Source: Nitrincola alkalisediminis (GTDB lineage Bacteria > Pseudomonadota > Gammaproteobacteria > Pseudomonadales > Balneatricaceae). From it: DNA of 64,000 nucleotides. The DNA lies in NCBI RefSeq assembly GCF_009821115.1, contig NZ_VYTY01000003.1:1-64000 (forward strand), written 5' to 3'. The translations under genes and the position numbers were made by a program. Below the pieces are notes generated by a model. It saw nothing but the letters and a program-made list of their open reading frames with translations, made no database searches and was not told the DNA's origin. Shown here piece by piece: positions 1 to 7,367 of the stretch. Position 1 is the stretch's first letter. Every line of letters begins with the position of its first letter.

Positions 1-78
1 CCGAACTCAGAAGTGAAACGCGTCATCGCCGATGGTAGTGTGGGGTTTCCCCATGTGAGAGTAGGTCATCGCCAGGCA
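1..78 (+). rRNA. rrf: 5S ribosomal RNA, 3' part
   Basis: The window opens inside a gene with typical bacterial 5S rRNA sequence: CCGAACTCAGAAGTGAAACG, then the GATGGTAGTGTGGGG segment and the closing GAGAGTAGGTCATCGCCAGGC end. About the first 40 bases lie outside the window. It should be the last gene of an rRNA operon read rightward, since a terminator follows within 15 bases. The exact 3' end (about 77-78) is estimated from the conserved GCCAGGC terminus. Confidence 0.95.
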
Positions 79-90
79 TTTATTTAGAGA

Positions 91-124
91 AGCCCCTGAT
101 TCCATGAGTCAGGGGCTTTTTGCT
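91..124 (+). terminator. Rho-independent terminator of the rRNA operon
   Basis: AGCCCCTGA (91-99) pairs perfectly with TCAGGGGCT (109-117), giving a 9-bp GC-rich stem with a 9-base loop, followed by TTTTTGCTTTT. It sits just after the 5S rRNA and closes the operon. Confidence 0.9.
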
Positions 125-170
125 TTTACAGAATTTAAATTGAAATGAAAAAGAGTACCTTTGGGATGAT

Positions 171-320
171 TTTAGGAAAAACTCCTATATACACACCAAG
201 GTGAATCGCTGAAAATAGCCTCAAGACAGAGCGCAAAGGATTGCGACAGCCCACAGGGAGTGGGCCTCTGTCTCCTTCAAGGAAGGTGTATGGCTGCAGG
301 GATGCAGCTGCATGGATGCA
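171..320 (+). ncRNA. GGA-hairpin RNA element, copy 1 (Csr/Rsm-sponge-like)
   Basis: Seen directly: after a 5' AGGA/TCCT mini-hairpin (174-186), GACAGAG (225-231) pairs with CTCTGTC (266-272) and closes a three-way junction. Its two arms are CGCAA-AGGA-TTGCG (232-245) and GCCCAC-AGGGA-GTGGGC (249-265). Then come GCTGCA-GGGA-TGCAGC (293-308) and TGCA-TGGA-TGCA (309-320). Four loops show GGA. This is the architecture of CsrB/RsmZ-type RNAs that titrate CsrA/RsmA; the CsrA link is inference. A second copy at 1103-1242 keeps the stems with changed sequence. I found no clear promoter and no U-tract terminator, so it could be a separate sRNA, a long leader of the NYN gene 250 bases downstream, or a dispersed repeat. 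Confidence 0.6.
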
Positions 321-573
321 AAATAGCAGAATCAAAGATTCTCACTCCATATAACCTCTCCAGTACAGTTTTCTCTTTAAATATTAAGTATTTTTGCAAT
401 TCGAAATATATTCATCTATCTAAAGCCGTTTGTAGATTGATAAATTACATGCCGTACAATCTTGCTATGGGGCTTTTATAGTTAGCTCGTTGCTTCAGTT
501 ATAGTATCTATGATGAGTTCAGGGTTATCATCAGGTAGTCCCGATCCTCCAATTCATATCAAGAGAATCTGTT

Positions 574-1047
574 TTGACCCGAATAGCCATTTTTGTCGAT
601 GTTCAAAATATTTATTACACCACACGTCAAGTATTTGGACGGCAGTTTAATTATCGTGCTTTTTGGCAGGTAGCGAGTGAACTTGGCGACATAGTGCTTG
701 CTACTGCCTACGCGATAGATCGTGGAGATTCACAGCAGCAAAAGTTTCAGGATGCCCTGAGACATATCGGATTTGATGTAAAGCTCAAGCCCTATATTCA
801 ACGTGGTGATGGCTCTGCCAAAGGTGACTGGGATGTCGGTATTACTATAGACGCATTGCTTTGTGCAGAGGCTGTCGACCGAGTAATTTTATTGTCTGGA
901 GACGGTGATTTTGATTTATTATTGCACACCCTTAGGGAGCGATATCAGGTTTATAGTTATTTGTTTAGTGTTCCTGGGCTCACCGCCCATTCGTTAATTG
1001 CAAGTGCGGACGAGTGGGTTTCTATAGATGATTCTTTACTGCAATAG
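574..1047 (+). CDS. NYN-domain (LabA/DUF88-like) putative ribonuclease
   Basis: 157 residues forming essentially one NYN domain, a PIN-like metal-dependent RNase fold. Visible acidic positions are IFVDVQN near the N-terminus (Asp9, Asn12), DWDVGITIDAL in the middle (about 88-98) and LSGDGDFDLL (about 110-119), matching the usual NYN metal-binding set. The start is a TTG at 574 with AAGAGA 8 bases upstream; no ATG fits the domain start. There are no membrane segments and no partner domain. It stands alone between two related GGA-hairpin RNA elements, which makes an RNA-processing role tempting, but this is context inference only. The target RNA is unknown. Confidence 0.8.
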   Translation: MTRIAIFVDVQNIYYTTRQVFGRQFNYRAFWQVASELGDIVLATAYAIDRGDSQQQKFQDALRHIGFDVKLKPYIQRGDGSAKGDWDVGITIDALLCAEAVDRVILLSGDGDFDLLLHTLRERYQVYSYLFSVPGLTAHSLIASADEWVSIDDSLLQ

Positions 1048-1065
1048 AGTATATGAAGCTTCTTT

Positions 1066-1096
1066 GCTACTGCCACCCTTGTATTTTTTATATTGA
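1066..1096 (+). promoter_or_regulatory. Possible sigma-70 promoter for GGA-hairpin copy 2
   Basis: TTGCTA (about 1069-1074) is followed by a TTTATATT block around 1088-1095 with 17-19 bases between them. It lies about 10 bases before the shared TTTAGGAA block that begins the RNA element, so a start near 1103 is plausible. The match is moderate and is judged by eye. Confidence 0.35.
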
Positions 1097-1102
1097 TGAC
1101 TC

Positions 1103-1242
1103 TTTAGGAAGAACTCCTATATACAGCCTAAGCCTTTATCTTGATAATCTCATCAAGACAGAGCGCAAGGGATTGTGATTGCCTGAAGGATTCAGGCCTC
1201 TGTCTATCTCACAGGATCGTGGCTCCGCTGCAAGGAAGCAGC
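1103..1242 (+). ncRNA. GGA-hairpin RNA element, copy 2 (Csr/Rsm-sponge-like)
   Basis: This is a diverged relative of copy 1. It shares the 5' block TTTAGGAA.AACTCCTATATACA and the closing stem GACAGAG (1157-1163)/CTCTGTC (1198-1204). The arms are CGCAA-GGGA-TTGTG (1164-1177, a G-U pair replacing copy 1's G-C) and GCCTGA-AGGAT-TCAGGC (1181-1197, a different stem sequence with pairing kept). Then CAC-AGGATC-GTG (1210-1221, weak) and GCTGC-AAGGAA-GCAGC (1227-1242). GGA is in every loop. The element ends only 62 bases before the TPP riboswitch, with no terminator seen, so it may be read into the thi leader. Conserved pairing with changed bases supports a functional RNA; CsrA binding is inference. 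Confidence 0.62.
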
Positions 1243-1303
1243 ACACTAATTGTCTCTCTCCACCTCTCTTTACACTCTGCTAGCCACTCTATATCATCAA
1301 TGC

Positions 1304-1390
1304 ATCCGTTGGGGTGCCGTGAAAGGCTGAGAAGTTTTATAAACTAACCCATCGAACCTGATACGGGTAATACCGGCGAAGGGAACGGTG
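1304..1390 (+). promoter_or_regulatory. TPP riboswitch (THI element)
   Basis: Closing stem CCGTT (1306-1310) pairs with AACGG (1384-1388). Between them are the conserved TPP-aptamer blocks GGGGTGCC (1311-1318), GGCTGAGA (1325-1332), ACCC (1347-1350), TCGAACCTGAT and GGGTAATACCGGCGAAGGGA. It precedes thiOSGE in the same orientation, the expected location for control by thiamine pyrophosphate. Confidence 0.97.
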
Positions 1391-1408
1391 ATCTTCTTGT
1401 GCTTTGCC

Positions 1409-1492
1409 ATTCCCCCATGCTTATTCCCCATACGTTTAATCCGCTAATTTTAATATTTGCATATCGCTCATATTGACCTATCTAGGGGGAAT
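1409..1492 (+). promoter_or_regulatory. Riboswitch expression platform sequestering the thiO ribosome site
   Basis: ATTCCCCC at 1409-1416 is the exact complement of GGGGGAAT at 1485-1492, which is the thiO Shine-Dalgarno sequence running into the start region. A second ATTCCCC at 1423-1429 could do the same. This points to translational control: with TPP bound the anti-SD would be free to mask the ribosome site. No U-tract terminator is visible between aptamer and gene. Confidence 0.7.
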
Positions 1493-1493
1493 G

Positions 1494-2471
1494 ATGAGAG
1501 TACAAGTAGTAGGTGCAGGGGTTGCAGGTCTATGCGTTGCAAATGAGCTATCTTCTCGCGGTGTTGAAGTCAGCTTACACGACACGCATCGTCCGCCAGG
1601 TCCGCATGCATGCTCATGGTGGGCAGGTGGCATGCTAGCGCCCTTCTGCGAAGGTGAGAGTGCCGAAGAGCCCGTCATACGCTTGGGTACACGTGCAGCA
1701 TCTTGGTGGCAGAAGTTTACGGGCGCTGTTGAGTATAAAGGCTCGTTAGTTTTATCGGCCAAGCGTGATAAAAATGAGTTATTGCGTTTTGCCAGTATGA
1801 CTCGCCAGCATCGCTGGGTGGATCACCTTTCTATTGCTGAGTTAGAGCCCGATTTAGCGGGTCATATACGTCAGGGGCTTTATTTCGACTCTGAAGCTCA
1901 CCTCGACCCCAGAGTTGCGCTGGCACGTCTTGTCGATACTTTAGCGTCTCAGGGTGTTGTATGTACTCAAGAGGAGCCTTTAAGTGACATACTCACAATC
2001 GATTGTCGGGGGTTGGCAGCGAAGGATACCTTAGCGGATCTGCGCGGTGTTAAGGGTGAAATGTTAATCTTAAAGAATCCTGAACTTAATATTAGTCGTC
2101 CAGTTCGCTTTATTCATCCGCGTATGCCTCTATATATCGTACCACGAGGGAGTGGGGTGTATATGCTGGGTGCGACGATGATTGAATCTTCAGATCGATC
2201 TCGTATTACTGCTCGTTCGATGTTAGAACTTTTATCGGCTGCTTACGCTCTTCATCCTGCCTTTGCCGAGTCTGAGGTTCTTGAAATTGGCGTGGATGTA
2301 CGTCCAGCCTTCCCAGATAACCTTCCGAGAATACGACGCAGAGGCAACAGGCTATTTATTAATGGCCTTTATCGGCACGGGTATCTCTTGGCTCCGGCGC
2401 TAGCCGAGATGACGGCAGACTACATATTGACTCATAAACAACCGGAGTTGATGGATGAATGTACTATTTAA
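1494..2471 (+). CDS. thiO: ThiO, FAD-dependent glycine oxidase of thiazole synthesis
   Basis: Oxidises glycine to iminoglycine (dehydroglycine) for ThiG. The N-terminus VVGAGVAGLCVANEL is the FAD-binding GxGxxG Rossmann motif of D-amino-acid-oxidase-type enzymes, and the C-terminal INGLYRHGYLLAPA segment is typical of ThiO. The frame is open from a TTG at 1473, but the strong SD AGGGGG (1484-1489) favours ATG 1494 (325 residues); ATG 1491 is too close. It is slightly shorter than many ThiO proteins (about 360). It overlaps thiS by 17 bases, implying coupled translation. The leader carries a TPP riboswitch that can mask this SD. Confidence 0.93.
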   Translation: MRVQVVGAGVAGLCVANELSSRGVEVSLHDTHRPPGPHACSWWAGGMLAPFCEGESAEEPVIRLGTRAASWWQKFTGAVEYKGSLVLSAKRDKNELLRFASMTRQHRWVDHLSIAELEPDLAGHIRQGLYFDSEAHLDPRVALARLVDTLASQGVVCTQEEPLSDILTIDCRGLAAKDTLADLRGVKGEMLILKNPELNISRPVRFIHPRMPLYIVPRGSGVYMLGATMIESSDRSRITARSMLELLSAAYALHPAFAESEVLEIGVDVRPAFPDNLPRIRRRGNRLFINGLYRHGYLLAPALAEMTADYILTHKQPELMDECTI

Positions 2472-2652
2472 TGGTGAGAACGTTGAAGTTAACGCCTCAA
2501 GTTTGGCAGAGTGCTTGGTTTTGTTAGGTGTGTCAGATCAGCATATTGCAACCGCCGTGAATGGAGAGTTTGTACCTCGTTCTCAGCGTCATCAATTACA
2601 ATTGACAGAGGGAGATCGGCTGGAAGTCGTTTCCCCTATGCAAGGTGGCTAA
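2455..2652 (+). CDS. thiS: ThiS, sulfur carrier protein
   Basis: 65-residue ubiquitin-like protein ending in Gly-Gly (SPMQGG), the C-terminus that is adenylated and converted to thiocarboxylate to deliver sulfur to ThiG. It has the typical ThiS segment [10 protein letters not shown] around residues 33-42. The start ATG 2455 has GGAG 7 bases upstream and lies inside the end of thiO. The adenylating enzyme ThiF is not in the window. Confidence 0.96.
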   Translation: MNVLFNGENVEVNASSLAECLVLLGVSDQHIATAVNGEFVPRSQRHQLQLTEGDRLEVVSPMQGG

Positions 2653-2653
2653 C

Positions 2654-3415
2654 ATGGCTAGATTTTACGATGTCGACATCACAAATCCTTTGATGCTTGG
2701 CACGGCACTTTACCCTTCTCCTGCAATATTGAAAGACGCTTTTAAAGTATCTGGTGCCGAAATTGCGACAGTGTCTTTACGTCGTGAGCAGGGCGCAGGA
2801 CAGGATTTTTGGTCTTTAATTAAGTCTATGAACTTGCGTTTACTTCCTAATACAGCAGGGTGCTATTCAGTGAAAGAGGCCGTGACAACTGCGTACATGG
2901 CGCGAGAAGTCTTTGATACACCTTGGATTAAATTAGAAGTTATCGGTCATACGGATACATTACAGCCAGAACCCTTTGCATTGGTTGAAGCCGCTCGGAT
3001 TCTGAGTGAGGATGGGTTTCAAGTTTTTCCTTACATGACGGATGATCTGGTTTTAGCGGATCGATTGGTTGAAGTGGGTTGCCGAGTATTAATGCCCTGG
3101 GGAGCACCTATTGGCTCGGGCTTAGGCCTGAACAACGTGTATGCACTAAAAACCTTACGAAACTACTTTCCTGACATTCCTTTAGTTGTAGATGCCGGAA
3201 TCGGTCTTCCTTCTCATGCCGCTAGAGCAATGGAGCTAGGTTTCGATGCCATTCTACTGAATACCGCTGTTGCCAAAGCGCAAGACCCTGTCAAAATGGC
3301 ACAGGCATTTTCGCTAGCTATCCAGGCTGGTGCCCTAGGTTATCAGGCTGGACCGATGGAAGTGCGCGATATGGCCTCTCCATCCACCCCCGTGATAGGT
3401 AAGGCCTGGTTATGA
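2654..3415 (+). CDS. thiG: ThiG, thiazole synthase
   Basis: Condenses 1-deoxy-D-xylulose 5-phosphate, dehydroglycine and ThiS-thiocarboxylate into the thiazole phosphate. It is a TIM-barrel protein of about 253 residues. The Schiff-base lysine is Lys93 in [17 protein letters not shown], and the phosphate-binding end [28 protein letters not shown] is clear. A GTG at 2645 is in frame, but ATG 2654 with GGTGG 6 bases upstream fits the family start better. It is one base past thiS and overlaps thiE by 4 bases. Confidence 0.97.
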   Translation: MARFYDVDITNPLMLGTALYPSPAILKDAFKVSGAEIATVSLRREQGAGQDFWSLIKSMNLRLLPNTAGCYSVKEAVTTAYMAREVFDTPWIKLEVIGHTDTLQPEPFALVEAARILSEDGFQVFPYMTDDLVLADRLVEVGCRVLMPWGAPIGSGLGLNNVYALKTLRNYFPDIPLVVDAGIGLPSHAARAMELGFDAILLNTAVAKAQDPVKMAQAFSLAIQAGALGYQAGPMEVRDMASPSTPVIGKAWL

Positions 3416-4011
3416 CGTCTCTTCCCATTTTCTATCCGTTGCTCGATTCTGTTGAAGGAGTTGAGCTGGCTGCGCGATTAGATGTTCGCTTTGCACAACT
3501 TCGGATTAAGTCAGGAGGGCATGAGACGATACGAGATCGCATTCGTCAAAGCCTAGCCATTGCCCGTGAGGCCAATATGATGTTGGTGATTAATGATCAT
3601 TGGCAGTTGGCCATAGAAGAGGGGGCTGATTGGGTGCATTTAGGGCAAGAAGACCTTATCCAAGCCGATGTAAATGCGTTACGCAGAGCAGGGATTTCGT
3701 TAGGTATCAGCACTCACTCACAAGAAGAACTTGAGCGTGCACTCTTGTTAAATCCTGACTACATAGCTCTAGGCCCTATTTACCCTACGCAAACGAAGTC
3801 GTTGACTTGGTCTGCGCAAGGGCTAGAGCGTATTTCTGAGTGGAAAGCCCAGCTGGGTCAGATTCCGCTTTGTGTCATAGGTGGCATTACGTTGGAGCGC
3901 TCGAGCGCTGTTTTAGCATCAGGTGCTGACATCATTGCCGTCGTGAGTGATGTTTCGTTGCATCCTGACCCGGCCGAGCGCATTCGTGAGTGGCTAAGCA
4001 GCTACGGTTAG
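3412..4011 (+). CDS. thiE: ThiE, thiamine-phosphate synthase
   Basis: Joins the pyrimidine diphosphate (HMP-PP) and thiazole phosphate into thiamine phosphate. It is a TIM-barrel of 199 residues with AQLRIK (pyrophosphate/HMP-PP binding), [23 protein letters not shown] and the C-terminal phosphate loop CVIGGI...VVSD. It overlaps thiG by 4 bases and ends convergently against pyrE with a 4-base overlap of stop codons. ThiC and ThiD, which make the pyrimidine half, are not in the window. Confidence 0.95.
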   Translation: MTSLPIFYPLLDSVEGVELAARLDVRFAQLRIKSGGHETIRDRIRQSLAIAREANMMLVINDHWQLAIEEGADWVHLGQEDLIQADVNALRRAGISLGISTHSQEELERALLLNPDYIALGPIYPTQTKSLTWSAQGLERISEWKAQLGQIPLCVIGGITLERSSAVLASGADIIAVVSDVSLHPDPAERIREWLSSYG

Positions 4012-4652
4012 GCAACACCGTAGCTGTCTCTGTAGCGTTTGATGGCGTCTAATTGCTTGGTTAAGTCGCCGCGCTCTTGCAAGTAATCAATTAACAGATT
4101 GAGTGTAATAATACTGGCAACAGGGATGTTGAAATCCAATTCTACTTCTTGGATAGCGGAGAGTTCGCCCGTTCCCTTTTCTTGACGATTCAGTGCAATC
4201 AGAACACCAGCAGGTTCCGCATTGGCCTGTTGTATGATCTCCATGACTTCACGGATGGCTGTGCCTGCCGTGATAACATCATCAATAATTAAGGCTCTGC
4301 CAATCAATGGCGCGCCAACCAAGCTACCGCCCTCGCCATGATCCTTCGCTTCTTTGCGATTGAACACATAAGGTGTGTCAATATTATGATCAGTGTATAA
4401 CGCGACGGCCGTGCTCGCGGCTAATGGAATACCTTTATAGGCAGGACCTAATAGAACGTCATAGTCTATTCCGGAATTGATCAAGGCCGCTGCGTAAAAT
4501 TTACCCAAACGCGCCAGTGCTTCCCCTGTACAGAATAAACCTGCATTAAAAAAATAGGGACTGACACGTCCTGACTTGAGCGTGAACTCGCCAAATCTGA
4601 GGACATTTTTTTCAATAGCAAACTCAATAAACTCACGTTGATAGTCAAGCAT
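4008..4652 (-). CDS. pyrE: PyrE, orotate phosphoribosyltransferase
   Basis: Transfers ribose phosphate from PRPP to orotate, forming OMP in pyrimidine synthesis. 214 residues, the normal length. The PRPP-binding loop [13 protein letters not shown] is at about 120-132, and the catalytic flexible loop [12 protein letters not shown] at about 98-109. It is divergent from crc across 166 bases, the same neighbourhood as in Pseudomonas. Confidence 0.97.
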   Translation of the reverse strand: MLDYQREFIEFAIEKNVLRFGEFTLKSGRVSPYFFNAGLFCTGEALARLGKFYAAALINSGIDYDVLLGPAYKGIPLAASTAVALYTDHNIDTPYVFNRKEAKDHGEGGSLVGAPLIGRALIIDDVITAGTAIREVMEIIQQANAEPAGVLIALNRQEKGTGELSAIQEVELDFNIPVASIITLNLLIDYLQERGDLTKQLDAIKRYRDSYGVA

Positions 4653-4818
4653 TTTAGTATTTCACTGGTTTCGTCTGATGGTGTACGAACAATAATACCT
4701 GTCTGATCCCATATCCGTCATTAATTGATTGGATATAAATTTCATTTTTGGTCGCTTCCCGATACAATCTATAGTCAATAAGTATAACTGGCTACTTGCT
4801 CAATGGGGCTAACTTACT

Positions 4819-5592
4819 ATGCGCGTGATTTCATTCAATACACAGGGTATTGAACAAGCAGCTGAAAAAGGCTTTTTTGACTGGATGGTTAAGCAAGATG
4901 CAGACGTTGTCTGTTTGCAAAGTTTGCGAGCCAAAGAGTATCAGCTGGATGACGAACGCTATCATCCTGAGGGCTATCATGCCTATTTCTTTGATGCGTT
5001 CGAGGATGGATTCAGTGGAGTCGCGATCTACACTCGACATGTGCCCAAAGCCATCATGACTGGCCTTGGGTTTGAACAGTGTGATTTTAATGGGCGCTTT
5101 ATCCAAGCGGATTTTGACAAATTCAGCATATCATCGTTGACGATCCCATCTGGTCTGAAAAGTGATGAAGCGCAAGCGGCGAAAATGGAATATTTAGATT
5201 TATTTATGGGGCACTTGAAAAAGACACTCCGTAAGCGTCGTGATTTCATTTTTACAGGCACGTTCAATATTGCACATAAACCAATAGATTTGAGTAATTG
5301 GTACGTCAATCAACGAGTGTCTGGCTTTTTGGCTGAAGAGCGTGTCTGGATTGAAGAAGTTTTTGGTGAAATGGCTTTTGTAGATGCTTTTCGTCAGGTG
5401 AATAAAGCGGAGCGACAGTACACTTGGTGGCCGGAGTATAACCGTGCCTGGAAGCTCAATGAAGGTGCGCGGTTAGATTATCAAATCACCACGCCGAACT
5501 TGCGTAAATCAGTCAAGTCTGTGTCTATTTACAAAGAGCAGCGCTTCTCTGAACATGCGCCTCTAATTATTGATTATGACCTGACATTTTAA
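4819..5592 (+). CDS. crc: Crc, catabolite repression control protein (inactive ExoIII fold)
   Basis: 257-residue member of the exonuclease III/EEP fold that has lost nuclease residues. The metal-binding Glu of LQE is Ser35 in CLQS, the GDFN motif reads GTFN, and the final SDH reads SEH. Pseudomonas Crc shows the same kind of loss, and several stretches match it closely (ITGLGFE, RYLQADFDK-like, SEHAPLIIDYD). Known role in Pseudomonas: Crc acts with Hfq on A-rich CA motifs near start codons to block translation of catabolic genes when preferred carbon sources are present. The pyrE-crc-rph-yicC order supports the call. An active apurinic endonuclease is unlikely. Confidence 0.88.
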   Translation: MRVISFNTQGIEQAAEKGFFDWMVKQDADVVCLQSLRAKEYQLDDERYHPEGYHAYFFDAFEDGFSGVAIYTRHVPKAIMTGLGFEQCDFNGRFIQADFDKFSISSLTIPSGLKSDEAQAAKMEYLDLFMGHLKKTLRKRRDFIFTGTFNIAHKPIDLSNWYVNQRVSGFLAEERVWIEEVFGEMAFVDAFRQVNKAERQYTWWPEYNRAWKLNEGARLDYQITTPNLRKSVKSVSIYKEQRFSEHAPLIIDYDLTF

Positions 5593-5604
5593 ACTTAGAA
5601 ACAT

Positions 5605-5636
5605 GAGAGAGGACACGAACAGTGCCCTCTCAGTAT
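5605..5636. terminator. Hairpin between convergent crc and rph
   Basis: GAGAGG-A-CAC (5607-5616) pairs with GTG-C-CCTCTC (5622-5631) with one mismatch and a 5-base loop, followed by a T-rich run (AGTATCTTGTTCTT). It sits in the 51-base gap between two genes read toward each other, so it may end transcription from both sides. Confidence 0.5.
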
Positions 5637-5643
5637 CTTGTTC

Positions 5644-6417
5644 TTAGGTGTTTGATAACGCTGTTTTTTGTATCTCTAACAACTCTTTGATGCCTTTTTG
5701 GGCAAGCCCCAGCATTTCATTAAGCTGTTCTTGCGAGTAAGCGGCACCTTCTGCTGTACCTTGAACTTCAATGAAGCCTCCTTGGTCTGTCATAACAACA
5801 TTCATGTCGGTTTCGGCATCAGAATCTTCGTTATAGTCCAAGTCTAGAATGGCTTGGCCTTTGTGTATCCCAACGGATATAGCAGCGATGGCTTGTTTTA
5901 GCGGATTGCCTTTTACCGCGCCATTTTTGTCTCGGCGTAAAACATTAATCGCATCGACCAGCGCTACATAGGCTCCGGTTATAGAGGCTGTACGGGTTCC
6001 ACCATCGGCTTGAATGACATCACAATCAATTAAAATTGTGTTCTCACCGAGTTTTTTAAGATCTACCGCGGCACGCAACGAGCGCCCAATCAGTCGTTGA
6101 ATTTCAAGCGTCCGTCCACTTTGTTTACCCTTAGTGGCTTCGCGATCATTACGTGTATTGGTTGCACGCGGCAACATGCCGTATTCTGCTGTCACCCAAC
6201 CGGAGCCTGAGCCACGAAGAAAACGAGGAACACCACGGTCTACAGAGGCAGTACAGATCACCTTGGTATTTCCAAACTCAACCAACACAGAGCCTTCGGC
6301 ATGCTGTGTGAAATTACGAGTGATTTTTATCGGGCGTAACTGGTCGGGTGCACGCCCACCGGCACGCAGTTTATCCAGACCCAGATTTTTTAGCTGCTCA
6401 GACAGCGGAGAACTCAT
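5644..6417 (-). CDS. rph: RNase PH, tRNA 3'-end trimming phosphorolytic exonuclease
   Basis: Removes nucleotides after the CCA end of tRNA precursors using phosphate. 257 residues. The core begins at [19 protein letters not shown], with the family motifs [30 protein letters not shown] and the phosphate/metal site [19 protein letters not shown]. The first 17 residues ([17 protein letters not shown]) extend beyond the usual 238-residue proteins; the start is kept because AAAGGA lies 6 bases upstream of this ATG. It is divergent from yicC. Confidence 0.97.
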   Translation of the reverse strand: MSSPLSEQLKNLGLDKLRAGGRAPDQLRPIKITRNFTQHAEGSVLVEFGNTKVICTASVDRGVPRFLRGSGSGWVTAEYGMLPRATNTRNDREATKGKQSGRTLEIQRLIGRSLRAAVDLKKLGENTILIDCDVIQADGGTRTASITGAYVALVDAINVLRRDKNGAVKGNPLKQAIAAISVGIHKGQAILDLDYNEDSDAETDMNVVMTDQGGFIEVQGTAEGAAYSQEQLNEMLGLAQKGIKELLEIQKTALSNT

Positions 6418-6502
6418 GGTGTTTCCTTTCAGTTGTATGCATAGAGCTGGACGCTCAGGACTGTTAGAATTGATTGCCTATTCTAAACGAGAAGCGATGA
6501 TT

Positions 6503-7366
6503 ATGACACGCAGCATGACAGCTTTTGCACGCCAAAGCCAAATCCATCAATCCTGTGAGCTGACTTGGGAGCTGCGCTCTGTTAATAGTCGTTATTTAGA
6601 ACTGCATTTTAAATTACCTGAAGCATTTCGTTCGCTGGAGCCATTACTGCGTGATGTGCTAAAAAACCGTTTTGCGAGAGGAAAAATTGAGTGTGCGCTG
6701 CGTTATCAGGCAGAAGAGGGCACCGATCAACTCGAGCTTAACCAAGCATTGGTCAGCCAGTTAATTGTGCTGTCAAAACAGCTGAACGATCAGCTAGACA
6801 CTTCTCATCCTATCTCGCCTCTTGAGTTGATGAAGTGGCCGGGTGCGTTGCAAGCGCAGACGTTGAATATCGAAGCCTTGTCCCAAGCTGCATTGGCTGC
6901 CTTTCACCTTGCTGTAGATGAGCTAGAAAGTGCAAGGGCGAGAGAGGGGGCACAATTAGCGCTGCTGATTCAGAATCGTATAGATGATATTCGCTTGATA
7001 TTAGAGAAGGTTAAACAGAAATTACCGGATTTACTCGCCGCCCAGTCCTTGCAGTTAGGCTCTCGGCTGGAGAGTTTTAAGGAACAGTTAGATCCAAGCC
7101 GTTTGGAGCAAGAGATAGTGATCTTGGCACAAAAAGCGGATGTTGCCGAAGAGTTGGATCGATTAGAGACACACTTACAGGAAGTTGAGCGAGTCTTGGG
7201 GGTAGAGGAGGCCAGTGGGCGGCGCTTGGATTTTTTAATGCAGGAGCTTAACCGTGAGGCGAACACTTTAGCCTCTAAATCGATTGCCACACTCACGACT
7301 CACTACGCGGTGGACTTGAAGGTGTTGATTGAGCAGATGCGAGAGCAGGTGCAGAATATTGAATAG
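6503..7366 (+). CDS. yicC: YicC-family endoribonuclease
   Basis: 287 residues with the family start MTRSMTAFARQSQ and the C-terminal half FLMQELNREANTLASKSIATLTTHYAVDLKVLIEQMREQVQNIE, both hallmarks of YicC (YicC_N plus DUF1732). YicC of E. coli is an RNase reported to affect small-RNA turnover. An open frame runs back to 6134, but it crosses rph and has no family similarity. ATG 6503 gives the exact E. coli length and has GAGAAG 8 bases upstream. In Pseudomonas gmk follows; here the accessory island begins instead, with the next gene convergent and one base away. Confidence 0.94.
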   Translation: MTRSMTAFARQSQIHQSCELTWELRSVNSRYLELHFKLPEAFRSLEPLLRDVLKNRFARGKIECALRYQAEEGTDQLELNQALVSQLIVLSKQLNDQLDTSHPISPLELMKWPGALQAQTLNIEALSQAALAAFHLAVDELESARAREGAQLALLIQNRIDDIRLILEKVKQKLPDLLAAQSLQLGSRLESFKEQLDPSRLEQEIVILAQKADVAEELDRLETHLQEVERVLGVEEASGRRLDFLMQELNREANTLASKSIATLTTHYAVDLKVLIEQMREQVQNIE

Positions 7367-7367
7367 A

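Noticed and set aside
225-320. Reading the repeated hairpins as a CRISPR array
   Set aside because: The repeats are short, unequal stems with GGA loops and no regular spacers, and there are no cas genes.
135-481. Short frames over the first GGA element (both strands)
   Set aside because: They have no ribosome site, and their sequence is explained by RNA stems. The stem changes between copies keep pairing, not protein sequence.
1141-1347. 68-codon frame over the second GGA element and riboswitch
   Set aside because: It runs into the conserved TPP aptamer, so it cannot be under protein selection.
4819-5592. Active exonuclease III (xthA)
   Set aside because: Key metal-binding residues are replaced and the gene order is that of crc.
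6134-6502. Long N-terminal extension of the yicC reading frame
   Set aside because: It runs antisense through rph, shows no family similarity, and ATG 6503 gives the exact YicC length with a suitable ribosome site.
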